From: Nansenia antarctica
Taxonomy: Eukaryota > Chordata > Actinopteri > Argentiniformes > Microstomatidae
Assembly: GCA_963989245.1 (NCBI GenBank)
Contig: OZ022348.1
Coordinates: forward strand, 31,710,929-31,774,928
Reading direction: 5' to 3'
Length of the DNA: 64,000 nt
Program-made: the position numbers and the translations under genes
The notes under the pieces: generated by a model
Told to the model about the DNA's origin: nothing
The model's database searches: none
What the model saw: the letters and a program-made list of their open reading frames with translations, nothing else
Part shown: piece after piece, positions 34,743 to 42,707 of the stretch
Numbering within the stretch: the first letter of the stretch is position 1
Layout: each line of letters opens with the position of its first letter

Positions 34743-34820
34743 ATTCCATCCTTCCATGCGGGAGTCGAACCCCGATCTCCCGCATACCAACCGGCCGCGC
34801 AACCACTACACCAAGAGAGT
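34743..34820 (-). tRNA. tRNA-like sequence (probably a pseudo-tRNA) in the retroviral leader
   Basis: On the minus strand it has an A-box-like tggtgtagtggtt and a perfect B box ggttcgactcc, with spacing right for a tRNA. The outer T-stem pairs are mismatched and no clean acceptor stem forms. An alternative hairpin gcgggag/ctcccgc is perfect. Likely a tRNA-derived relic rather than a working gene. Confidence 0.4.
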
Positions 34821-36023
34821 TAGCCCCTTGACAACCTATTACTTTCACAACCTATTGTTTTTTGCGGTCTATAGATAATTCAACTGTCTAATGAAAACCA
34901 TTCTGAATAACCATTCATTTTGTTAACAGATAATTGACTCCACAGGTTTTAAATCAATGTATATGATTATATAATGAATAATTCTAACTAATCGTTCATT
35001 CCTTTCGCTTGACAGTTGAGTTGTTTATGGATTGTAGAAAATAATAGGTTGTGACTTGAAGATCACGGCAGGGTGGTCTGAAGCAATCGATACCCAAGTC
35101 GGTTGCTTGCCGCCATCTAGTGGACGGAACACGATAAGACATTTTGGAACACTGGTCCTCAGTGCATCCATCTGATACAATCATTCAGATCCATCTGGGG
35201 TCGATGAAATAGTCCTATACAATAATAAATGGATGGTTGTAAATGATTGTAATATATTACATTACTTCAATTAATTTAATTAATTACAAATTGATTGAAT
35301 TAATTATTCAGATCATTTCATTTTCTGTTTTCACAAAACTTTGATCAATTGGATTGTAATAAGTCCAATGATAACGTTTTCTTTCACAGGTTTACATCAA
35401 TAAAGTGTCAATGACTAAGTCTAATTAATTATGCATTCCTTTCAAATAACAAGTCGATTTCTTTACAGATTGTAATTAATAATTAATCATTTTTATTCCT
35501 TCCAAATAACAAGTCGATTTCTTTACAGGTTGTAATTAATATTCGTGTTTTACATCTTTTCATTTCAAGTTAAGTTCTTTTTCACAGTTTTTGATTAAAG
35601 AATAGCAGAACAGTTTCTATCTGAGGATTGATCAATCAAGGGTTTGTGGATCAGAAAGACTTAGAGCGTGACCTGCCTTTGTAATTTGATAATTGTGTTG
35701 AACAGCCTTTGTAGTTTAATAATTAAAGTTGACCTGAACTATAATTAGTATTGATTGAGCAATTAAGTGACACACATTCATACACAATAAGGGAAAAACA
35801 TTTAGATTAAAACACACACACATAGATTACATTTAAGTCAATAATACACAATACCACTGAAACAATCCGTTGTTCTGAATTTTAATGTTCTGTGTAGACA
35901 GTTGACACAGTTAAAAGTTGGACTAGCATCTGTTTAGCAGATACGGCAACAGAAGGTGGGTTGTAAGAAAAGTACACCTTATAGCATACTTTCAGCATAT
36001 TGAGCAGTATAAATATTTCAGAC

Positions 36024-38186
36024 ATGGGAGCCAAACCCAGTAAAATTGTGAGGGCTGTTAATACAGATAAGGGAATATTAGCAAATTCATCCCCTGTGGC
36101 TATAGTGGAAAAAATGAATCCTCTTGTTAAGGAGATTAGCAAAATGTCAACGAAATGGAATATTCGTTGGGCAGACATTGAACAACCATGGCCAGAAGAG
36201 GGCACCTTTGACTTACAATTAATTACAACATTGGAGATACTTATCAATGCACATAAGGCGCATCAAAAAGGAAAGATTAGATCAGAGAAACGCAGGTTAG
36301 AGTTAGCTATTTTAGACCTCTTCAAGGTAGAGGGGCAGAAAGTAGCATTAGCTTGGAATGAGAAAACAGCTCACATGGATCCAGAAAAAAGAGATGAATT
36401 GGCCAAAGCAATGGAAGAGAAAGTGAACATTCCATTCTCACACACAGCTCCAATCTCCAGTCCTCCTCCCTATGCCAAGATACTGGAGGACAATTCTCAG
36501 CGGATCTACCCTCAGGTCCCCGTCCTAAGTACGAACGGAGCCTTCACTATCAAAGATGAGGGTGATAATGTACTAGAGAGGGGAAGAGCGAAAGTGACCG
36601 TGGATTTCGAACCAGAGAACAAGACAGATGACAGTGAAGATGGCAGTGGAGGTGATGGCGAGTGTTCGGGTGCTGACAGCAATGCACAGGGAGGTTACAG
36701 TGCTCAGATCAGAAAACTAATAGCCAGGGCTGAAAAACAGGGAGGGACAAGACGCTATAAAAAGGGAAAAGAAGAAAGTGGTTCTGAAGATGAGCAGGAG
36801 TCTCTGAAGATAGAGAAGAAGAAAGAGAGCTTAAAGCAAAAGAAGAAGATGTTGGAGGAAGAGGAGGAAGAAAGGGTGAAAAAGGATAAGGAGGAGTTAA
36901 GAAAGAGGGCAAGAAAACTCCAAGAGAGAAGCCTAAGAGAGGAGGAAAGTCACAGACGACAGATAGAGGAACTGTTAGAACAGGTAGCTCAAGTGACATC
37001 ACATCATACATCCCAGCCGAACCTCCCAAGGTCTACAGCGACACCAAGGCGGGACGAAAAAACGAAGCCACTAGTAAGCAATTATGGCCTAAGACCAAGA
37101 GGGAAGGCATCGGAGGAAGAGGAAATTCAGGGGACCTTCCCGGTGCTGATTCGAGATAACAAGATAGAATATCGTCCTTGGGGTCATACAGATCTGTCTG
37201 AAGTGATCGAAAAACTCCCAGTCCTGGAAGATGGGGGTCACCCATGGACTACCGAGATGGACGTGAGACTGACAGGGACGCAGGCCGCGATGGGAGACCT
37301 GAAAAGACTCTTAGCCTTTATTACAGGATTGGACACCATGCAGGAAATATTGACAAAGGCAGGACTTCATAAATATATCGGTACATCAGTTTATGACCCA
37401 GAGCTCTTCGCAGCAAACAGAGGCAGGCTGTGGAAGGCAATCAGAGAGACATACCCTACTCACATTCACCCAGACAATATCATCGTGATGCCACTGGGAG
37501 AAGATGAGAATCCCAGGGGTTTTGTTGCCCGTGTGCACTCTCAATGGAGAAGTGTGACAGGGAAGGATGCCGAAGATAACCCGTTAGAAAAAGCCATAAT
37601 CAGGGAAAAGATTCAACAAGGTCTCCCTACCCCAGTTAAGAACAAGTTAGCAGAAGTGGTGGGGCTACGACACATGAACAAGGCTGTTTATATAGACAAC
37701 GTAGCACACCAAGTAGAATTATTTAGAAAGAAGATTCAGATACAGAAGGCACAAGACGAAGACTCACTCAGAAAACTAACTCAAGTACAATTGACTGAAG
37801 GCAAGAAAACCAGAGAGAGAGTGCAGACCATAGCCCTACAGGTCCCATCTCAGCCACAGCAACTGCAAACTGTCCCTCCCCAGTCATACCCACAGGGGCC
37901 ACAAGGGGGGTATCCATACCCACAGGGGCCACCAGGGGTGCAAGTGGTTCCGTACCAGCCATACAACCAGCCTGGCCAAGGACCACCACAAGAGGGATGG
38001 ACCGCAGCCGGGAAGAAGATGTTAGGACCATGTTTCCAATGTGGCCAGCATGGACACTTAGCCCGTACCTGCTGGAAGAAGAACCAGGGGGGCGCAGGGG
38101 GGAAACAAAAAGGAAGATATAATCCCCCTGCTACACCGGCTCCAGGAGTGGTGAACCCCTACGGAGGCCCAGCAGCTGGGCTATAG
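36024..38186 (+). CDS. gag: Retroviral Gag polyprotein
   Basis: Structural polyprotein that assembles at the membrane and packages RNA. I place the start at the ATG at 36024 because it gives MGAKPSK, a myristoylation-type N-terminus; the eight codons before it have no ATG. 720 residues. PPPY late-domain motif at 36462. A highly charged Glu/Lys/Arg coiled-coil-like segment occupies about 36780-36990. One zinc knuckle C-x2-C-x4-H-x4-C at 38031-38072 (CFQCGQHGHLARTC). It ends in TAG at 38184, which is in frame with pol. No internal stop. Long for a gamma-type Gag because of the charged middle region. Confidence 0.93.
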   Translation: MGAKPSKIVRAVNTDKGILANSSPVAIVEKMNPLVKEISKMSTKWNIRWADIEQPWPEEGTFDLQLITTLEILINAHKAHQKGKIRSEKRRLELAILDLFKVEGQKVALAWNEKTAHMDPEKRDELAKAMEEKVNIPFSHTAPISSPPPYAKILEDNSQRIYPQVPVLSTNGAFTIKDEGDNVLERGRAKVTVDFEPENKTDDSEDGSGGDGECSGADSNAQGGYSAQIRKLIARAEKQGGTRRYKKGKEESGSEDEQESLKIEKKKESLKQKKKMLEEEEEERVKKDKEELRKRARKLQERSLREEESHRRQIEELLEQVAQVTSHHTSQPNLPRSTATPRRDEKTKPLVSNYGLRPRGKASEEEEIQGTFPVLIRDNKIEYRPWGHTDLSEVIEKLPVLEDGGHPWTTEMDVRLTGTQAAMGDLKRLLAFITGLDTMQEILTKAGLHKYIGTSVYDPELFAANRGRLWKAIRETYPTHIHPDNIIVMPLGEDENPRGFVARVHSQWRSVTGKDAEDNPLEKAIIREKIQQGLPTPVKNKLAEVVGLRHMNKAVYIDNVAHQVELFRKKIQIQKAQDEDSLRKLTQVQLTEGKKTRERVQTIALQVPSQPQQLQTVPPQSYPQGPQGGYPYPQGPPGVQVVPYQPYNQPGQGPPQEGWTAAGKKMLGPCFQCGQHGHLARTCWKKNQGGAGGKQKGRYNPPATPAPGVVNPYGGPAAGL

Positions 38187-41100
38187 GGGTGCCCAGAAGA
38201 TCCGAGAGGGGGGTGCCAGCTGGTGGTGACAAACAGGCCTGAAGATGAACCTACCATATGGGTGTCGGTCAACCAACGTCCATTAGAATTGATGGTGGAC
38301 AGTGGAGCAGCCTACACCTGTCTGAAGCCTGAAGATGCCACGCACCTTCCTATGTCTGGGAAATATGTGAAGACAATCGGATTCGAGGGAATTAAACAGC
38401 TGATCCCTACCACTGAGCTTGTAAGCTTAGAGTACAAAGGACAGAGAGCAGATCTGTCAATACTTGTATCAGAACACACGCCAATAGGGCTACTAGGGAG
38501 AGATGCACTATGCCAATTGAATTGTACAGTGAAATGCACACCTGACGGCTGTCGGGTGACAGTGCCACAAGAGAACAGACAGCTGTCTGTCATGATGGAC
38601 AACAACGCATCTATGGTGTATTGGGTGGGAGGGCTTAGCCCAGACCTAATGGAACCAGCAAGGATGTGGGACAATTATATCCTGGCACACATGTCAGAGG
38701 CCAGAAGGCCTACTGATCCATTGCATTGTACACTCCAGTATTTTAGAGAAGTTGCAGATGCAAACCCAGATGAGTGGCTGAAGCATCAGCCAAAACAGGT
38801 ACAGCTTAGTACAAGTTGTATAATCCTAGGCCCTCAGGGAGTGGCTATGAAGATAAACAGTGACACTTATCTAGATCAGGAGCATAAGATTGAGGGTAGC
38901 ATCCCTCATGTGACACTTATGATATCTGAACACTATAAACAGAAGCATTTAGGGGCAATGATGGCAGACTCAGAAAAAGCCAGATTTGTAACGACAAAAG
39001 AAAACCCTGCTATCTGGAGGAGCATTGATGGACAGTTCACAAAACTGATGATCTCTGCTCAAGGAATAGGACATCCGCAGACTGTGAAGCTAATGAACCA
39101 GCTAATCCTTCCTGTACAACCTGAAAAAGACCTCAGAGAAGAAATGATACAGAATGTGCCAGCAGACCTGTGGGCAAAGAACAGTACAGACATTGGATTT
39201 GTGAAATCAGCTCGTCCATTGAGAGTTGAACTCATACCGGGTGCAAAACCCCCTTGGAAAAACCAATACCCATTGAAGCAGGAAGCAATTGATGGAATTG
39301 AGCCACAGATCAAAGGATTGTTAGAGGCAGGAGTCTTGAAGATAACTCAATATCCGTTAAGTAACACACCTCTTCTGCCAGTAACGAAACCTGATGGTTC
39401 ATATCGTCTGGTACATGACCTACGGGCTGTGAATGAGGTAGTTGTCAGCTATCCAGCTGAAGTTCCTGATCCTCATGTGCTGTTGACCCAGATTCCATCT
39501 ACAGCCAAAGTATTTACAGTGATTGATTTATGCGGGGCTTTCTTTTCTATACCTCTTAGTGTAGAAAGTCAAGGGTTATTTGGGTTTACCTACAAAGGTC
39601 AACATTATCAATATACCAGAATGCCACAAGGGTACAAACACAGTCCTCATGTTTTTAATCAGGTCTTGAAGGAGGACTTAGACGGGTTAGGGCAGACGAT
39701 AAGTAGTACTGCCATTCAGTACATGGATGACATACTCCTTTGTGCCCCAGATGAAGAAACATGTCACAGGGATTCCGTTAAACTGTTAAAGGTTTTGGCG
39801 GAGAAGGGACACAAGGTGTCTAAAAAGAAGCTACAGTATTGCCAGGAAAAGGTAACTTACTTAGGACAATCTATTACACAGGGACATCGCAGTGTCACTA
39901 ATGAACACTTGGAAGCTATTCAGAAGGCTCCAAAACCACGAACGGTTAGGGAAATGATGATGTTTTTGGGCATTACTGGGTATAGTTCAGCATGGGTGGA
40001 GGATTACACTAGACTGGTCGCTCCATTGAGGGGGATGATTAAGGAAACAGGTAGTGATAAACTCCAATGTTGCATTACTTGGACAAGGGAAGCTGATTTG
40101 GCGTTTGAGACAATTAAACACAAATTGCAAGAAGCGCCAGCTTTAGCGCTTCCAGATTATTCCAAAGAATTTGGATTGTATGTTTCTTCTTCAGCCAAAG
40201 GGAAGTATGCCTGCGCTGTTCTTACGCAACCAACAGGCATTGGACCTAGTCCACAGCCCATAGCCTATTACTCTGTCGCATATTCAGAGGTAGAAATGGG
40301 TTTCGCGCCATGCTACAGAGCAATGGCCGGGGCATATCTTATGTACGAGAAGGCAACAACCTTAACAATGGGGTACCCAATTACCATTCTCTGCCACCAC
40401 AGTCTAAGGAATCTTTTGAATCAAGGCAAGTACACTTTGACGATGCCTAGGATTAGGAATTATTACAGGATGTTGGAAAGGGAAGATGTAACATTACTAA
40501 GATGTAACACACTTAACCCAGCAGAGACCTTGCCAACCCCAGAAGATGGGGAACCACACGATTGTGTGAAGGAAGCTATGAGGTACTCTAAGCTTAGAGC
40601 AGATCTACTAGCTTTGCCTTTAAAGGAAGCTGACGTTGAGTATTGGACTGATGGATCTTGTTACCGGGTAGGAGAAAGTTTACGTGCTGGGTATGCCATA
40701 GTCCGATCCCAAAATTCAGGGTTCATTGTGGTACAAGCCGAGGCTGTTCCTCAGCCTTGTTCAGCTCAGTTGGCTGAGTTGATTGCCCTCACAGAAGCAT
40801 GCAACTTGGGAACCGGACGAAGAGTGACAGTGTACACCGACTCTGCCTACGCCCATAATGTGTGTCATCTACATGGAGCTGTATGGAAGGGACGGGGTTT
40901 TAAGAAAACTGATGGTTCGCCTATTCAGCACCACGCTCAAATCATGAAGCTGTTACAAGCCATGATGAAACCAAGGGAATTAGCCATAGTGAAGTGTGCC
41001 GCACACAGATCTGACTCATCACATGTCACACAAGGTAACAGGGCTGCAGATGATGCAGCCAAAGCCATTACAGGAGCAGACAAAGCAGGTAAAGTTCTGC

Positions 41101-42707
41101 TGGTCACACATGAAGCACAGTTACAGGGCATGGTCACGCTTGAGGATTTGTTGATGTTACAGAGTGGGGCAAATGCGCTAGACAAAAACCTATGGTTAAC
41201 AAGGGGGGCTAGTCAGGATGACACAGGTCTATGGAGAAATCATGAGGGACTGGTTGTGGCACCCCCAGATTTATTAGGCATGCTGATACAGGAAGCCCAT
41301 GGATTAGCACATGTGGCCAGGGGGGAGGTAAGACGCAAGATCACCAAGGAATATGGTTTTTGGGCTCCATATTTATTGGAACAAATAGACCATATCCTTG
41401 GTCAATGTGTGGTCTGTTTGAAAAACAATATCAGACCTGGAATACCAGTGGGAACTGGGCATATCCCTACCCCAAACGGGCCAATGAAACATTTGGTGAT
41501 TGACTATGTGGACATGATTCGTCCTGTTGCAGGATACAGGTACATGTTAGTTGTAGTGGACAGGTTCAGCAGATGGGTAGAAGCATGCCCCACTCGAAAA
41601 AAGGATGCTCAGTCTGTAGCAAAGTTCCTATGCAGGGAATTCATACCTAGGTTTGGAATTCCAGATAGGATAGCGTCAGACAATGGTAAGGAATTTGTGG
41701 ATAAGACGGTAAAGCTTATACTACAAAAGTTGGGAATCAAGCAGAGATTTGGGTGTATTTACTCACCTCAAAGCCAGGGGATGGTAGAGAGGATGAACGG
41801 GGTCCTTAAGAACCGTCTTTCTAAGGTCTGTCAGCATACAGGTCTTAATTGGGTGGAAGGACTCCCTCTTGCATTGATGGCCTGTCGTTCCAGTGAGATT
41901 CGAGGGCTGCACTTGACTCCCCATGAACTGGCTATGGGGAGAATAATGACAGCTCCCTGTGCACGAACCAGTGGGAAAGGGCCAAGTTTGGCTCTCTTGG
42001 AGAGTGACATGAAAGCCTATGTACAGTACATGACTAACCGGCAAAAGAGTATCTCTTCTTATGTGCTCCACAAACAGGAACGTGAAGAGGAGGTGAACGC
42101 ACAGGAGAGGAAGGACGCGTTGCAGCCGGGTGACAAAGTATACGTGAAGGTCTACAGACGGAAGTGGCATGAGGCTCGACGGGAAGGACCATACGAGGTC
42201 GTTCGGTGCACTGGGACTGCCATCCAAATCAAGGGGTCCCCCACCTGGTATCACGTTCATCACTGCATCAAGGCACCCAATGAGGACGATGAGGGAGAGC
42301 CTCAGCAGGATGGTGAGGAGACCCCTGGGGACGAGGAAGTCCACAACTTGGACATCCAGGCTGACGAAGATGTTGGTGAGTATCTGCGCCGTGATGCAGA
42401 TGATGCCGGGGGCCTCGTCCCAGACCCTGTCCAGCCCAGAGATGAGTGGGCCAATGGAGATCGTGAAGGATCCAGTGACTGCGACACCCCTCTTGGGGGT
42501 TCTACCAAGCCTGGTGTTGCCCCTGTTGTCTCCCCTTCCGACCCTGACAATGCTCCAGACGGAGATGTCAGCAACCCGGGCGGCTGCCCGGACCAAGGTA
42601 CCATTGAGAGACACAGACCTGTCAGTGATACACCCCAACCAGACAGATCCCGTGATACACCGAGGCCAATTAGGAGGAAACTCAAGCCATGCCGTTTCAG
42701 AGACTAA
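38187..42707 (+). CDS. pol: Retroviral Pro-Pol (by UAG readthrough from Gag)
   Basis: Same frame as gag, open for 1506 codons after the TAG. Order: aspartic protease with DSGA (38298); a segment of about 150 residues with two H-x-T-L motifs (H codons 38724 and 38907); reverse transcriptase with YMDD (39720-39731); RNase H (TDGS, Asp codon 40650); integrase with a zinc-binding H/C region (about 41300-41420) and D-D35-E (Asp 41502, Asp 41679, Glu 41787). The C-terminus carries an acidic, proline-rich extension of about 150 residues (about 42260-42707) overlapping env in another frame. All catalytic residues I can place are present. The segment between protease and RT is discussed as a finding. 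Confidence 0.93.
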   Translation, partial: GCPEDPRGGCQLVVTNRPEDEPTIWVSVNQRPLELMVDSGAAYTCLKPEDATHLPMSGKYVKTIGFEGIKQLIPTTELVSLEYKGQRADLSILVSEHTPIGLLGRDALCQLNCTVKCTPDGCRVTVPQENRQLSVMMDNNASMVYWVGGLSPDLMEPARMWDNYILAHMSEARRPTDPLHCTLQYFREVADANPDEWLKHQPKQVQLSTSCIILGPQGVAMKINSDTYLDQEHKIEGSIPHVTLMISEHYKQKHLGAMMADSEKARFVTTKENPAIWRSIDGQFTKLMISAQGIGHPQTVKLMNQLILPVQPEKDLREEMIQNVPADLWAKNSTDIGFVKSARPLRVELIPGAKPPWKNQYPLKQEAIDGIEPQIKGLLEAGVLKITQYPLSNTPLLPVTKPDGSYRLVHDLRAVNEVVVSYPAEVPDPHVLLTQIPSTAKVFTVIDLCGAFFSIPLSVESQGLFGFTYKGQHYQYTRMPQGYKHSPHVFNQVLKEDLDGLGQTISSTAIQYMDDILLCAPDEETCHRDSVKLLKVLAEKGHKVSKKKLQYCQEKVTYLGQSITQGHRSVTNEHLEAIQKAPKPRTVREMMMFLGITGYSSAWVEDYTRLVAPLRGMIKETGSDKLQCCITWTREADLAFETIKHKLQEAPALALPDYSKEFGLYVSSSAKGKYACAVLTQPTGIGPSPQPIAYYSVAYSEVEMGFAPCYRAMAGAYLMYEKATTLTMGYPITILCHHSLRNLLNQGKYTLTMPRIRNYYRMLEREDVTLLRCNTLNPAETLPTPEDGEPHDCVKEAMRYSKLRADLLALPLKEADVEYWTDGSCYRVGESLRAGYAIVRSQNSGFIVVQAEAVPQPCSAQLAELIALTEACNLGTGRRVTVYTDSAYAHNVCHLHGAVWKGRGFKKTDGSPIQHHAQIMKLLQAMMKPRELAIVKCAAHRSDSSHVTQGNRAADDAAKAITGADKAGKVLLVTHEAQLQGMVTLEDLLMLQSGANALDKNLWLTRGASQDDTGLWRNHEGLVVAPPDLLGMLIQEAHGLAHVARGEVRRKITKEYGFWAPYLLEQIDHILGQCVVCLKNNIRPGIPVGTGHIPTPNGPMKHLVIDYVDMIRPVAGYRYMLVVVDRFSRWVEACPTRKKDAQSVAKFLCREFIPRFGIPDRIASDNGKEFVDKTVKLILQKLGIKQRFGCIYSPQSQGMVERMNGVLKNRLSKVCQHTGLNWVEGLPLALMACRSSEIRGLHLTPHELAMGRIMTAPCARTSGKGPSLALLESDMKAYVQYMTNRQKSISSYVLHKQEREEEVNAQERKDALQPGDKVYVKVYRRKWHEARREGPYEVVRCTGTAIQIKGSPTWYHVHHCIKAPNEDDEGEPQQDGEETPGDEEVHNLDIQADEDVGEYLRRDADDAGGLVPDPVQPRDEWANGDREGSSDCDTPLGGSTKPGVAPVVSPSDPDNAPDGDVSNPGGCPDQGTIERHRPVSDTPQPDRSRDTPRPIRRKLKPCRFRD

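Larger units (their letters stand above)
33428..36023 (+). other. Long untranslated leader of the provirus
   Basis: About 2.6 kb between LTR and gag with no plus-strand frame of 60 codons. It holds a C/T-rich tandem repeat of about 60 bp, three copies (33532-33770, with gtaacccagcagctgctccc); a tRNA-like sequence on the minus strand (about 34743-34820); and two near-identical 45-base blocks (35444-35540), each with acaagtcgatttctttacag, a possible splice acceptor. Confidence 0.7.

Noticed and set aside
36000..36023. Gag start upstream of 36024
   Set aside because: The eight upstream codons contain no ATG. The ATG at 36024 gives a Met-Gly myristoylation-type N-terminus.
38223..38225. Independent start of pol at 38223
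   Set aside because: The codon is GTG, and the frame is continuous with gag through one TAG. Readthrough explains it better.
38640..39070. dUTPase domain in Pol
   Set aside because: The extra segment between protease and RT lacks dUTPase motifs. The H-x-T pair points elsewhere.
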